61,208 bases of DNA. It comes from JBNKDD01 sp050288085. Its GTDB lineage: Bacteria; Chloroflexota; Anaerolineae; Aggregatilineales; UBA3940. Shown here piece by piece: positions 1 through 9,094 of this stretch (position 1 is its first letter; every line of letters begins with the position of its first letter). A program made the translations under genes and the position numbers. The stretch spans positions 1 to 61,208 of the forward strand of contig JBNKDD010000004.1 of NCBI GenBank assembly GCA_050288085.1, read 5' to 3'. A model generated the notes under the pieces. The model did no database searches, was not told the origin of the DNA, and saw only the letters and a program-made list of their open reading frames with translations.

Positions 1-768
1 ATGGCCGGGTATGACGTTCAGACCACCTATGATGAACCCATCGCCGATGCCGAGCTTATCGTCGCGGTTGTGCCGGGTGGTATCTGGGATTACACCGGGA
101 CCGACCTTAGCAGCACCGTCTTGAACCTGTTAAAAGGCGATGGCAATGTGATCCTCGTCACGACCTCGGCCTTACCGGGTATTGGCAATACCTGGCCGAA
201 AGCCTATCCCCTGCTCGGTATTTCACCGGATTGGGCCACCGACTACACTGAAACCGGAATGCCGGATTCGGTTGGGTTCGAGGATCAGGTGATGCGCTGG
301 CAGGGTTATCCGGTCTGGGGCTACTCGCCGACTACCAGCCTGATCCGCCCGGCGGATGTCACCGGGGAGGCGCTGATCACCACGCAAATCGACGGCGAGA
401 ACGTGGTGCTGGTCACCCGGAATGAGAATAAGGTGTTCATCAATGGGAATCTGCTCAACCTGGATACGACTTATCTCTTCAACCGGTTGGCGGCAGATTT
501 GACCGGGAAATCTCCCCGGCTGCTTGAACCGTTCTACGGTTATGGGATCATCGGGACACGTTCGGCATTCCTGGCAGCAGAAGATCAGACCATCAATGCA
601 GCCCTTTACTATGATGATGGCATGCCTATCCCAAAGGGGACCAGAATCCGGTTATTACATTTCAGTGCTGACGGGGCGTTTTTGGGGTATAAGGACATCA
701 ATTACCAGGGCAGTTTGCAGTATGAACTGTCCAGGCACGAACTACTTATTGTTGAGATGGCAGAGTAG
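1..768 (+). CDS. Hypothetical protein, probably the C-terminal part of a larger gene
   Basis: An open frame runs from the window edge to a TAG at 766-768. I do not recognise the family. The visible 255 residues alternate hydrophobic strands and turns with no membrane segment, which suits a soluble or exported beta-rich domain. Residues ~15-65 (IVAVVPGGIWDY, ILVTTSALPG) resemble a Rossmann or flavodoxin-like half, and the end resembles an immunoglobulin or jelly-roll tail of a glycosidase. The ATG at position 1 may be accidental, because the frame could continue upstream. The next gene begins 1 nt after the stop, so the two are probably co-transcribed. Confidence 0.6.
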   Translation: MAGYDVQTTYDEPIADAELIVAVVPGGIWDYTGTDLSSTVLNLLKGDGNVILVTTSALPGIGNTWPKAYPLLGISPDWATDYTETGMPDSVGFEDQVMRWQGYPVWGYSPTTSLIRPADVTGEALITTQIDGENVVLVTRNENKVFINGNLLNLDTTYLFNRLAADLTGKSPRLLEPFYGYGIIGTRSAFLAAEDQTINAALYYDDGMPIPKGTRIRLLHFSADGAFLGYKDINYQGSLQYELSRHELLIVEMAE

Positions 769-769
769 T

Positions 770-988
770 ATGAAATTTATCCTGGTACTGGTATTTATCG
801 CCATCGGCTATAGTTTGATCGGCTCGGTGACCGGGTTGCTGTGGCAGCGGTTGAGCAATCACCGGCTTTCACGAGACGATTTATGGGCTATTGCGACCCT
901 GTGGTGGGCGTTCCTGCCGCTTGGGTTGGCGCTGATGCTGATGAATTTCCTACAGGATCGATTTGGGAATATCACCCTGTTCAGTTGA
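770..988 (+). CDS. Small two-helix membrane protein
   Basis: A 72-residue protein starting with ATG one base after the upstream stop (TAG-T-ATG), which suggests translational coupling. Residues ~2-24 and ~42-62 are strongly hydrophobic and are separated by a basic loop (RLSNHRLSRDD), so two transmembrane helices are expected. I recognise no family. Its tight junction with the upstream gene suggests it is a membrane partner of that product. The frame is short but has a good hydrophobicity pattern. Confidence 0.5.
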   Translation: MKFILVLVFIAIGYSLIGSVTGLLWQRLSNHRLSRDDLWAIATLWWAFLPLGLALMLMNFLQDRFGNITLFS

Positions 989-1091
989 AGTTATGGGAAG
1001 TAAGCGCTCAAGCTGTTAGCCATGCCCGGCTTTTCGAGGGCGCATCTCCCTCACCTGGACTATTTTCTTATATGTTATAAATAGTATGGGG

Positions 1092-1100
1092 TGATACACT
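1092..1100 (+). promoter_or_regulatory. Extended -10 promoter for the DUF3307-type gene
   Basis: TGATACACT matches an extended -10 (TGnTAnnnT). It is followed by a purine-rich Shine-Dalgarno sequence (GGAGGG near 1111) and the ATG at 1124. No good -35 is visible. Similar TGnTACAnT elements precede the genes at 26580 and 43432, which suggests a promoter style shared in this genome. Confidence 0.45.
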
Positions 1101-1123
1101 CTAAGTCTTAGGAGGGAGATGCA

Positions 1124-1483
1124 ATGGCAACAGATTTATTGATCTGGGGGATAGTTGCACACTTAATTGCTGACTGGCCGCTGCAAAGCCGGTGGATGGC
1201 AGAAAATAAGACGAGTTTACGTCACCCGGCAGGTTGGGTACATGGCGGGGTTCATTTCGTCGCGCTGCTGTTCGTGTTCCAACCGGCAGTGGCCGCAGTT
1301 CTGGCGCTCTTACATATCCTGATCGATACCCGCATCCTGTTTAACTGGTGGCTGAAGGTTTATTTAAAAACCGACGAAGATACGATTATCTTCCGGCATG
1401 TCGCCATCTGGGTTGATCAGGTGATGCACATTATGTGTATAGCGGGAGCCGCCCTGATCGTGGAACGTTTCCTGGCAGGGTGA
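1124..1483 (+). CDS. DUF3307-like integral membrane protein
   Basis: A 119-residue polytopic membrane protein with about four hydrophobic segments. The pattern AHLIADWPLQSRWMAENK near the N-terminus, the HGGVHF motif, the LLHILID segment and the late DQVMH motif match the DUF3307 family. That family has conserved His/Asp residues in the membrane and no settled function. A strong Shine-Dalgarno (AGGAGGGAG) sits 7 nt before the ATG. The tyrosine phosphatase gene starts 9 nt after the stop, so an operon is likely. Confidence 0.7.
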   Translation: MATDLLIWGIVAHLIADWPLQSRWMAENKTSLRHPAGWVHGGVHFVALLFVFQPAVAAVLALLHILIDTRILFNWWLKVYLKTDEDTIIFRHVAIWVDQVMHIMCIAGAALIVERFLAG

Positions 1484-1492
1484 GCCTCTATT

Positions 1493-2509
1493 ATGCCCGC
1501 AGAAGTCGATCAGCATATCCTCATACCCAGAGAACCGGTGATCATCCGGCGGGGGGATGAGGATGAATTGATCCTGCATTGGGATGCTGAATCGTCCGGG
1601 ATTAAAGTCTTCGGCGGGCACTCACCGGATTCCATTGATCGCACTACTCCAATAGCTGAAGGGACCGGCGTTAATAGATTGGCTTTGCCCGCTTTAGATT
1701 CGGCTGTCCGCCCCTGTTTCGCGGTTGAGTTCGAGTCGGGGCAGGATTACCTCGTCGCCGAGCGGCGGCTCCCCTTTGATGAGATCAACAATTTCCGCGA
1801 CGCAGGGGGGTATCTCACTGCCGATGGACGACAGGTGAAATGGGGCCGGGTTTATCGTTCCGGGGGATTATTTGGAGCGAGTAAGGACGATCTGGCGCAT
1901 ATCCAACAACTCGGCGTAAAGCTGATCTGCGATCTTCGCTCAGACTCAGAGGTGGAACAGGAGCCGGACGTTTTGCCAGATGGTATTGTGTATGAACGGA
2001 TACCGGTCATGACGGCGGACCCGATCTCAAAAAGCGCTGTGTTTCGCCGCCGCAAAGAGTTAGATGTCGTCATGCTGGAGGTTTACAAATATCTCGGCAT
2101 TGACGATGGGGCTTCCGCGTTCGGAGATATTTTCCGGCGGTTGGCCGATCCAACTAACCTGCCTGCTTTGATCCATTGTACCGGTGGCAAAGACCGCACC
2201 GGGATCGCTTCGGCGCTGCTGCTGCTCTCCCTGGGGGTTCCCGACGATGTCGTCATCGCCGATTATACGCTGTCGAATTACGATGCGGTGGTTCTATTCG
2301 AGCAGTACAGTCATCACTTGCGGGCGTTCCGCTGGTTGGGTCTGACCCGTGAACGGCTGATGCCTTTATTTATTGTACAGCCCAGGTATATTCAAGAGAC
2401 GATTGGCTACGTCCGTGAGAAATACGGCTCGGTGGAAGCTTATCTCTCGGAGCAGGCTGGGGTTGATCAGCAAACTATGAGTCTGGTAAAAGCTAACCTG
2501 TTGAACTAA
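1493..2509 (+). CDS. Tyrosine phosphatase of the Y_phosphatase3 type
   Basis: A 338-residue protein. The catalytic P-loop HCTGGKDRTG (CX5R, residues ~228-237) and the upstream NFRDAGGY motif (~98-105) are signatures of the bacterial tyrosine or dual-specificity phosphatase family. It hydrolyses phosphoester bonds through a cysteinyl-phosphate intermediate. The Asp after the cysteine loop glycine-lysine (GKDRT) is typical of the lipid- or polyphosphate-tolerant members. About 90 N-terminal residues form an extra domain of beta character, as in several family members. No signal peptide is seen, so it is cytoplasmic. The physiological substrate cannot be read from the sequence. Confidence 0.85.
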   Translation: MPAEVDQHILIPREPVIIRRGDEDELILHWDAESSGIKVFGGHSPDSIDRTTPIAEGTGVNRLALPALDSAVRPCFAVEFESGQDYLVAERRLPFDEINNFRDAGGYLTADGRQVKWGRVYRSGGLFGASKDDLAHIQQLGVKLICDLRSDSEVEQEPDVLPDGIVYERIPVMTADPISKSAVFRRRKELDVVMLEVYKYLGIDDGASAFGDIFRRLADPTNLPALIHCTGGKDRTGIASALLLLSLGVPDDVVIADYTLSNYDAVVLFEQYSHHLRAFRWLGLTRERLMPLFIVQPRYIQETIGYVREKYGSVEAYLSEQAGVDQQTMSLVKANLLN

Positions 2510-2527
2510 AATCTGTGGCAAATCCTG

Positions 2528-2552
2528 AATTGCCAGACGTGGCAATTTTTTT
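2528..2552 (+). terminator. Intrinsic terminator after the phosphatase gene
   Basis: AATTGCCA, a 4-nt loop GACG, then TGGCAATT form a perfect 8-bp stem running directly into a T tract. It sits 19 nt after the phosphatase stop and before the next start at 2573. Confidence 0.85.
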
Positions 2553-2572
2553 GCAGTATAAAACAATTCATC

Positions 2573-3343
2573 ATGCCCAACTCGCAGACTCACTTGCATT
2601 CGGTCACCCATATTCTTGATCAGCCAGAATCACAGACTGTGCTTCCCTGGCTATTTGAGCCCCCGGCAAAAAGCGCTTTTCTACTGGGCGCGATCAGCCC
2701 GGATGTGCGGGCGATCAGTGGTCAGGCACGTGAAGAAACCCATTTCTTCGATATCCCTTTTTCCAGCGATCAGCCCGCCCAGGCGATCATGTTGGCACGC
2801 TGGCCCCAGATCAAAGATGCCGGAGCACTGACGCATCCCCAGGCGGCGTTCGTCGCCGGGTATATCACACACCTGGTGATGGATCAGACCTGGGTAGAGA
2901 TGATCGTGCTGCCGGGTTTGTTCATTAAAGATATGGTCTGGAATATCCGGCACCCTAACTGGCGGGTATACAGCATCTTGATGACCTATATGGAATATCA
3001 TGCTGCCGAGCAGATTCCATGCGAGATCATTGACCTGATGGCGCAGGCTCAACCCGACCACTGGCTGCCGTTTATCCAGGATCATTACCTGTACGATTGG
3101 CGTGATCACGTGGCGGAGCGGATCAAGGAGGGTGGGCCGCAGCTTATATCGGATATGTTTGCCCATTCTAATAATATGACTTCGCATGAACTGGAAGCTA
3201 TCGTCCTGTCTGAGGAACGGATGGCCGAGGAAGCGTACCCGGTCATCTCGCATGAGCAGTTATTGGCATTCGAGACAGAAGCTAACCGCCGGTCATATGA
3301 GGCGGTTTTAGACTACCTTTCACCCTTAAGTCGGGCCAGATAA
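2573..3343 (+). CDS. Zinc-dependent phospholipase C-like protein
   Basis: A 256-residue, all-helical protein. Spaced metal-ligand candidates H7/H9/H12, GAISPDVR (~42-49), THFFD (~62) and AGYITHLVMDQTW (~97-109) match the zinc-dependent phospholipase C family (PF00882-type) with its His/Asp-rich active site. There is no clear signal peptide, so secretion is not supported. Bacterial members of this fold act on phospholipid headgroups or are uncharacterised hydrolases. It is preceded by a terminator and so probably has its own promoter. Confidence 0.7.
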   Translation: MPNSQTHLHSVTHILDQPESQTVLPWLFEPPAKSAFLLGAISPDVRAISGQAREETHFFDIPFSSDQPAQAIMLARWPQIKDAGALTHPQAAFVAGYITHLVMDQTWVEMIVLPGLFIKDMVWNIRHPNWRVYSILMTYMEYHAAEQIPCEIIDLMAQAQPDHWLPFIQDHYLYDWRDHVAERIKEGGPQLISDMFAHSNNMTSHELEAIVLSEERMAEEAYPVISHEQLLAFETEANRRSYEAVLDYLSPLSRAR

Positions 3344-3406
3344 TAGATTTTAGGCCCAACTGCACAGGGAATAGCATAGCTATTTCTACTTAAAGGAGAA
3401 ATCCCC

Positions 3407-4414
3407 TTGAAGATTCTGGTTACCGGCGGTGCGGGCTATATCGGTTCTGCGACTGCTGCTTATTTTCTGGATGCCGGTCACGAGGTGATCGTCTACGATA
3501 ACCTGGTGCGCGGGCATCGCGAGGCCGTCCCGGAGCAAGCCGCCTTTGTCCTGGGGGATGTGGGCGACCGCGACGCGCTCGATCAGGCTTTCGAAACGTA
3601 CCAACCTGACGCTGTCGCGCACTTTGCCGCCTTCATTGAAGCGGGCGAGTCGATGCAAAAGCCGGGGATTTACTTCCAGAATAATGTGGCGAATGCGATC
3701 ACCTTGCTCGAAGCGATGAACGATCATGGTGTGAAAAAGATGGTGTTCTCCTCAACCGCCGCGGTCTATGCCAGCAAGAATTCGCCCCTGAGCGAAGATG
3801 ATCCTATCGACCCTGCCAACGCTTACGGTGAAACCAAGTTGATGATCGAGCGGATGCTGTATTGGTATAACAAAGTGCATGGGCTGCGGTATTGTGTCCT
3901 GCGGTACTTTAATGCCTGTGGCGCGATGCTGGATGGGGATGGCAAGGTGCTGCGGGGTGAAGCACACCAACCGGAGACTCACCTGATTCCGCTCACGCTG
4001 CAAGTTCCGTTGGGACAACGGGAGAAGCTGTATATTTTCGGCTCTGACTATCCAACCCCCGATGGTACCTGCGTGCGTGATTACATCCACATCGAAGACC
4101 TGGCTTCAGCGCATGTGCTGGCCCTCGATGCGTTGGATACCTACGAAACCATGACCTATAACCTGGGGAATGGGGCCGGATACAGCATCAACGAGGTGCT
4201 GGGTGTCGCCCGCGAGGTGACCGGCCATCCGATTCCGGCCATCCCATCTGACCGGCGGCCCGGCGACGGAGCGGTCTTGATCGCATCCTCGGAGAAGATC
4301 AACGACGAACTGGGCTGGACACCCAGATTCCCCAATCTGAAGGACATCATAGCGACGGCCTGGGCATGGCATCATACCCACCCGCAGGGCTATGATACCC
4401 CTGATGAAGGGTAG
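3407..4414 (+). CDS. galE: UDP-glucose 4-epimerase
   Basis: A 335-residue short-chain dehydrogenase-fold epimerase that interconverts UDP-glucose and UDP-galactose with bound NAD. Visible motifs are the N-terminal GGAGYIGS dinucleotide loop (~7-14), the catalytic Ser-Thr in the FSSTAAVY region (~110) and YGETK (Tyr and Lys of YxxxK, ~138-142). The length is typical. The start is TTG at 3407, chosen because AAAGGAG lies 9 nt upstream and because the protein begins MKILVTGG as in homologues. It supplies activated sugars to the envelope and overlaps functionally with the glycosyltransferase gene directly downstream. Confidence 0.92.
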   Translation: MKILVTGGAGYIGSATAAYFLDAGHEVIVYDNLVRGHREAVPEQAAFVLGDVGDRDALDQAFETYQPDAVAHFAAFIEAGESMQKPGIYFQNNVANAITLLEAMNDHGVKKMVFSSTAAVYASKNSPLSEDDPIDPANAYGETKLMIERMLYWYNKVHGLRYCVLRYFNACGAMLDGDGKVLRGEAHQPETHLIPLTLQVPLGQREKLYIFGSDYPTPDGTCVRDYIHIEDLASAHVLALDALDTYETMTYNLGNGAGYSINEVLGVAREVTGHPIPAIPSDRRPGDGAVLIASSEKINDELGWTPRFPNLKDIIATAWAWHHTHPQGYDTPDEG

Positions 4415-4426
4415 GTGTTCTTGGTC

Positions 4427-5578
4427 ATGTCACCTGATAGGCGGCTGCACGCTGCGATTAATGCCTGGTTCTGGGATCGCCCGGATACCGGCAGCGGACA
4501 ATATACACGCCGCCTGGTCGAGCACTTATTAAAGATCGAGACGCCCCCGCAGCTTACCTTGATCGCCCCACAGGGATGGGAGATCGAACCCCCGGCGGGA
4601 GTCAATGTCGAGTTTGTGGCACTGCGGGGAAAGGGACACCTGGCGAAGGTGCGTTTCGAGCAGCAGGATTTCCCCCGGTTGGCGGCGCAAGTTAGGGCAG
4701 ATGTGGCTCATGTGCCCTATTGGGGCGCGCCGCTGCGGAGTCCGGTGCCGCTGGTGGTGACCGTCCACGACCTGATCCCCCTGATCGTCCCGGCCTACCG
4801 GGGCGGTTTCCTGGCCCGGCTATATACGGGATTGGTTGCAGCTTCGGCGCGGGGCGCAAATGCCGTGATCACCGACTCGGATGCTTCACAGGATGACATT
4901 CTCAAACACCTCCAGATCAATCCAGAGAGATTGTTTGCCGTCCCTTTAGCCGCCGCAGAGTCGTATCAGCCCCAAACCGGTAGCCTGGTCGATATGGGAA
5001 TCCGCAAGAAGTACGACCTGCCCCCAGAGTACATTCTCTACCTGGGCGGGTACGATGTGCGGAAAAATATCCAGATGCTGCTGCGGGCGTTTGCCTATGT
5101 CATCAAGGGGCATGATATTCCCCTGGTGCTGGCCGGTCGGCTGCCGGAAACGATCACCCCGCGCCTGACCGATGTAAAAGCGCTGATCACTGAATTGGGG
5201 CTGGAGGATCATGTCCAGGTGATCGGCTGGATTGACGAGGCCGATAAACCGGCCCTGTACCGGATGGCATCTGTTTTTATCTACCCTTCGCTTTATGAGG
5301 GATTTGGTTTGCCGGTGCTTGAGGCGATGTCCTGCGGGACACCGGTTGTGGGATTGGCCCGGTCTTCTGTCCCGGAGATCGTTGGGGATGCCGGGTTTCT
5401 AGTCGAGCCGGATGATGTGCGCCATATGGCCGGTTCGATCCTGTCGATCCTGGTTCAACCCGATCTGGCGGCAGAGCTTCGGCAAAAAGGGTTGGCCCGT
5501 GCAGCGGGGTTCAACTGGCAATCGACAGCTCACAAAACTTTTGCCGTCTACATGCAGGCGTGGCAAGATATAGGGTGA
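4427..5578 (+). CDS. Glycosyltransferase family 4 (GT-B fold)
   Basis: A protein of about 383 residues with the GT-B architecture of family 4. An N-terminal acceptor domain (HVPYWGAP, VHDLIPL) is followed by a C-terminal nucleotide-sugar domain with EGFGLPVLEAMSCGTPVV (EX7E motif, ~285-302) and a preceding PSLY. It should transfer a hexose to a lipid or polymer acceptor at the inner membrane face. A GTG at 4415, directly after the galE stop, is an alternative start. I prefer the ATG at 4427 because the protein then begins MSPDRRLHAAIN. It forms an operon with galE. Confidence 0.85.
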   Translation: MSPDRRLHAAINAWFWDRPDTGSGQYTRRLVEHLLKIETPPQLTLIAPQGWEIEPPAGVNVEFVALRGKGHLAKVRFEQQDFPRLAAQVRADVAHVPYWGAPLRSPVPLVVTVHDLIPLIVPAYRGGFLARLYTGLVAASARGANAVITDSDASQDDILKHLQINPERLFAVPLAAAESYQPQTGSLVDMGIRKKYDLPPEYILYLGGYDVRKNIQMLLRAFAYVIKGHDIPLVLAGRLPETITPRLTDVKALITELGLEDHVQVIGWIDEADKPALYRMASVFIYPSLYEGFGLPVLEAMSCGTPVVGLARSSVPEIVGDAGFLVEPDDVRHMAGSILSILVQPDLAAELRQKGLARAAGFNWQSTAHKTFAVYMQAWQDIG

Positions 5579-5654
5579 GGGATTACGAACAGGTTGTCAC
5601 TCACGACCGCCGGGGCGATCTCCGGGCGATTTATAGTGGGTTGTCCTAGTACAA

Positions 5655-5676
5655 AGGGTATCTTGCCAAATACCCT
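5655..5676 (+). other. Hairpin in the gap before the foldase gene
   Basis: AGGGTAT and ATACCCT form a 7-bp inverted repeat with an 8-nt loop between the glycosyltransferase stop and the foldase start. No T tract follows, so it may be a weak terminator or a processing site. Confidence 0.35.
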
Positions 5677-5731
5677 CATTCCGAGTAGACTGTCTTTGCC
5701 CTGGCAATTTAAGCAAATACTGCGAGGCCAT

Positions 5732-6661
5732 GTGAATCGTATTAGCTCAAAACTCAACTTTCTAACCATCATTTTTGTACTACTTGCCGTTGTGCTGGTT
5801 GGCTGCGGCAATAAGGCTGCCCCCACCCCCGAACTCAATTACACACCAGAGGCAGCCGCACAGGGTGACACGGCAAACAGCGATCAAGAAGTTGCCGTTC
5901 TGGTCAATGGGCAGCCGATTATGACTGAGACTTTCCGCCGCGAACTGGCCCGGTTTGAAGCCGGTCAGGTCGCCCTGGGATTTGAAGTCGCCGACCAGGC
6001 CAGTTATGAACAACAGGTTCTTGATTTGCTAATCGAGCAGGAATTAATCCGCCAGACGGCGGCGGCTCAGGGGATCACGGTGGGCGACGACGAGGTTAAT
6101 GCCGTCATTGCCGACATGAAGGCCGAAAACGGCGAAGAATACTTCAACGGCTGGCTGGCGGCTAACTACTATACCGCTGAGGAATTCCATGAGGTGATCC
6201 GGCTCGACCTGATCACCAACCGGCTGCTGGCTCCGGTGATGGAAGCTGTGCCGACCGTCGCCGAACATGCCCACGCCCGGCATATCCTGGTAAATACCCA
6301 GGCTGAGGCGGATGAAGCATTGGCCCGCCTCCAGGCCGGGGAAGATTTCGCGGCGTTGGCGGCTGAATACTCCGTTGACGTTACAACGCGTGATACCGGC
6401 GGCGACCTGGGTTGGTTCCCACGGGGTGGGCTGCTGGTGCCAGAGGTCGAGGAAACTACCTTTGGCCTCCAACCAGGGCAGGTCAGTAATGTTGTATCCA
6501 GTGCGTGGGGATATCATATTATCCAGACATTAGAATTCGATCCGAATCGCGAAATTGAGTATGAAACTCGCCAACGTCTGATTGAACACGCAATAGAGGA
6601 CTGGCGTCTCAGTTTGCACGATAGTGCTGTTATCGACCAAAAGATATCGCTTGTATCGTAG
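5732..6661 (+). CDS. PrsA/SurA-type peptidyl-prolyl isomerase lipoprotein
   Basis: About 309 residues. The N-terminus has a basic start, a hydrophobic core and the lipobox LVGC, so it is an exported lipid-anchored protein. A SurA-N-like helical chaperone region (~60-170) is followed by a PpiC rotamase domain (~180-270; HARHILVNT, GGDLGWFPRGG, GYHII), which catalyses prolyl cis-trans isomerisation of secreted proteins. I chose the GTG at 5732: a GAGG lies just upstream and the signal peptide then begins normally, whereas the longer frame back to 5594 would put about 46 residues before it. Confidence 0.85.
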   Translation: MNRISSKLNFLTIIFVLLAVVLVGCGNKAAPTPELNYTPEAAAQGDTANSDQEVAVLVNGQPIMTETFRRELARFEAGQVALGFEVADQASYEQQVLDLLIEQELIRQTAAAQGITVGDDEVNAVIADMKAENGEEYFNGWLAANYYTAEEFHEVIRLDLITNRLLAPVMEAVPTVAEHAHARHILVNTQAEADEALARLQAGEDFAALAAEYSVDVTTRDTGGDLGWFPRGGLLVPEVEETTFGLQPGQVSNVVSSAWGYHIIQTLEFDPNREIEYETRQRLIEHAIEDWRLSLHDSAVIDQKISLVS

Positions 6662-6685
6662 CCAGACTGTCAGGAAGCGTTAGCC

Positions 6686-7450
6686 ATGGCTGAATTTGAA
6701 GAACCGGCGTCTTCGGGTGATGATTCCACCCGGCTGTATAATATTATTTCAATCGTGATGGTGGCATTCACCGCCATTGTATGCTGTGTGGCGTCGGTGA
6801 TGCTGCTCCAATCCAACCCATTGGAACAGCTATCCCTTGTCCCAGAGGAGCCAACTCTGTTTGTGCTGCCTACCGAGACATCGACCCTGCCCGGCCCAAC
6901 TGTCAACCCAAGCTGGACGCCTTCTCCAACCACGACCGCAACAGCGACCGTGACGGTCACGCACACGCCGACCGTCACCAAGACGCCCACGCCCACCAAC
7001 ACACCGACCGGCACACCGGAACCGACGGCCTCTGACACACCCACGCCCACTATCACGCCGGTTCCGTCTAACACATCGGCCCCATCGCCCTATGACTATG
7101 TGCTTCAGAATAATGAGATCAGGTACCGGGCGAACTTCGCTAACTCTGCCGGATGTAACTGGGCAGGGCTTGCCGGGCAGGTGTTTGATATCAACGGGAA
7201 ACACCAGACCGGTTTGCGGGTTCACATTACCGGCGGTGGGATCGATGACCGTATCACAACCGGTAGTAATACCAATTACGGCACAAGTGGCTGGGAACGG
7301 TCGGTTAACAATGCGCCTACCACCGGGACTTTCTATGTCCAATTGGAGAGTTCCTCCGGCGAACTGCTGTCGGCACAGGTCACCGTCAAGATGTACGATG
7401 ACTGTGAAATGAATCTCGCATTGGTTAATTTCGTACAGATACAGAAATAG
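6686..7450 (+). CDS. Membrane-anchored protein with Thr/Pro linker, paralogue A
   Basis: 254 residues. A transmembrane helix (~20-42) is followed by a low-complexity TPTPT linker (~60-135) and a compact C-terminal domain of about 110 residues. That domain contains two conserved cysteines: one in CNWAGLAGQVFDINGK and one in DDCEMNLALVNFVQ. The next gene encodes the same architecture with the same cysteine motifs, so the pair arose by tandem duplication. The linker style is common for Chloroflexota surface proteins and probably spans the wall. The domain looks like a carboxypeptidase-regulatory or Ig-like beta sandwich. Function is unknown. Confidence 0.75.
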   Translation: MAEFEEPASSGDDSTRLYNIISIVMVAFTAIVCCVASVMLLQSNPLEQLSLVPEEPTLFVLPTETSTLPGPTVNPSWTPSPTTTATATVTVTHTPTVTKTPTPTNTPTGTPEPTASDTPTPTITPVPSNTSAPSPYDYVLQNNEIRYRANFANSAGCNWAGLAGQVFDINGKHQTGLRVHITGGGIDDRITTGSNTNYGTSGWERSVNNAPTTGTFYVQLESSSGELLSAQVTVKMYDDCEMNLALVNFVQIQK

Positions 7451-7455
7451 GCTCC

Positions 7456-8274
7456 TTGAGTGCACCTGATTTGAGTGACTACGACCCTTTTAACGACTAC
7501 GAACCCCGGCGACCCGCGACGCTAGAAGAGGATCGCCCCAGGCGTGAACCGTCGGACCGGAAAAAATCAGGAGGGGTTTATAACCTTGTCTCACTGGTCT
7601 TTCTGGCTGCGACAGCAGGAGTGATTTTGCTGTCGGCGCTGCTGTTTTTGAATCCGACCGCCGCTTATAACCCCTTCCCGCCGCCGTCGCCTCAGCCGAC
7701 GGTAACCCTGTTCCATCTGCCCAGCACGGTCGAGGCGATGACCCTGGAGGCTGTTCAAACCAATCTGCCGCCCACCTGGACCCCCTCGCCAACACCAACC
7801 AGCGGGCCATCATTAACCCCAATGGCAACTATCACGCTGACCCCCACACCCTTTGCCACCGCAACCGGTGTGACTCAGCCGCCCCCGGTTACCAATACGG
7901 TTGCCGTGTTCCCCTTCACGCTTCAGGACGAGGCCGTGACCTACAAGGCCAACGAGAACGACGAGGAATGTGCCTGGTTGAGCATTGCCGGACAGGTATT
8001 TGATTTGAACGGCACCCCGGTGCCCGGCCTGCCGGTTCAGGTGTCGGGAGACAACTTCGAGCAGATCGAATTCACAGGCACGGCAGAAGATTTTGGGCCA
8101 TCGGGCTACGAAGTGTTTTTGAACCAGACTCCGGTCGAGGCCGAGTTTGAGGTGCGCCTGCTCAATACCACCGGTATGCCGCTCTCTGAGCCGATTGTGG
8201 TACGCACCCTGTCCTCCTGTGACCGGAATGTCGCTATCGTAAACTTCATCCAGAATCATGAATTCTCCCGCTGA
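7456..8274 (+). CDS. Membrane-anchored protein with Thr/Pro linker, paralogue B
   Basis: 272 residues, paralogue of the preceding product. It has a charged cytoplasmic head (~1-40), one transmembrane helix (~42-64), a Pro/Thr-rich linker, and a C-terminal domain with ECAWLSIAGQVFDLNGT and SSCDRNVAIVNFIQ, aligning with the cysteine motifs of paralogue A. It starts with TTG at 7456, 5 nt after the upstream stop, behind AATAGG. The stop codon overlaps the rsmI start (TGATG), so rsmI translation is coupled to it. The extra N-terminal Arg/Asp-rich head is not present in paralogue A. Confidence 0.75.
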   Translation: MSAPDLSDYDPFNDYEPRRPATLEEDRPRREPSDRKKSGGVYNLVSLVFLAATAGVILLSALLFLNPTAAYNPFPPPSPQPTVTLFHLPSTVEAMTLEAVQTNLPPTWTPSPTPTSGPSLTPMATITLTPTPFATATGVTQPPPVTNTVAVFPFTLQDEAVTYKANENDEECAWLSIAGQVFDLNGTPVPGLPVQVSGDNFEQIEFTGTAEDFGPSGYEVFLNQTPVEAEFEVRLLNTTGMPLSEPIVVRTLSSCDRNVAIVNFIQNHEFSR

Positions 8275-9092
8275 TGGGTACGCTTTACCTGGTCCCTACC
8301 CCGATCGGTAATCTGGAAGACATCACCTTACGGGCCTTGCGGATTCTGGGCGAGGTTGCCCTGATCGCAGCGGAGGATACCCGCACCACCGGTCGGCTGC
8401 TGGCCCATTATGAGATCGAAGGGCGGCTGACCAGCTACCACGAGCATAATAAAATCGCCAAATTAGATACCATCCTGGATGCTCTCGAAACGGGTGACGT
8501 GGCGCTTGTCTCGGACGCCGGGACTCCCGGCCTGTCTGATCCCGGTTATGAGCTGGTCAGGATCGCACTGGATAACGGGATTCAGATCGTGCCGCTGCCG
8601 GGAGCCAATGCCGTGATCCCGGCGCTGGTTGCGTCGGGTTTTCCAACCGGCTCTTTCACCTATCTGGGATTTTTGCCGCGTAAAGCCGGGGCACGTCAGG
8701 CGGTGTTGGAAACGGTACGCGAGGTATCGCATCCCCTGGTATTTTATGAAGCGCCCCACCGGCTGTTGAGCAGTCTATCGGATATGGCGGAACTTTTTGG
8801 TGGCGACCGCCAGATCGTGATCGCCCGTGAATTAACCAAGCTGCATGAGGAAATCTGGCGCGGATCATTAGATCAGGCTGTCACCGCCTTTAGCGAGCGC
8901 GAACCTCGCGGCGAAATCACCCTGGTGGTATCCGGTGCAAGTGAACGGCCCGCAGAGTGGACGGAGGCAGATGTCCGGGAAGCGTTGGCTGCCCGGTTGG
9001 CTCAGGGTGAATCGCGAAGCGCTGCCGCCAGGGAGATTGCAAAACAATCGGGGTGGACGAAGGGTAAAATTTACGATCTAGACGTGAGGTAA
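8274..9092 (+). CDS. rsmI: 16S rRNA (cytidine1402-2'-O)-methyltransferase
   Basis: A 272-residue tetrapyrrole-methylase-fold enzyme that 2'-O-methylates C1402 of 16S rRNA with S-adenosylmethionine. Signatures are the N-terminal YLVPTPIGNLEDIT, AAEDTRTTGRLL, SDAGTPGLSDPG (~80-91), FLPRK and the C-terminal tail with a KIYDL-type helix. The ATG overlaps the upstream stop (TGATG). Its place among surface-protein genes seems incidental. Confidence 0.95.
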   Translation: MGTLYLVPTPIGNLEDITLRALRILGEVALIAAEDTRTTGRLLAHYEIEGRLTSYHEHNKIAKLDTILDALETGDVALVSDAGTPGLSDPGYELVRIALDNGIQIVPLPGANAVIPALVASGFPTGSFTYLGFLPRKAGARQAVLETVREVSHPLVFYEAPHRLLSSLSDMAELFGGDRQIVIARELTKLHEEIWRGSLDQAVTAFSEREPRGEITLVVSGASERPAEWTEADVREALAARLAQGESRSAAAREIAKQSGWTKGKIYDLDVR

Positions 9093-9094
9093 GG

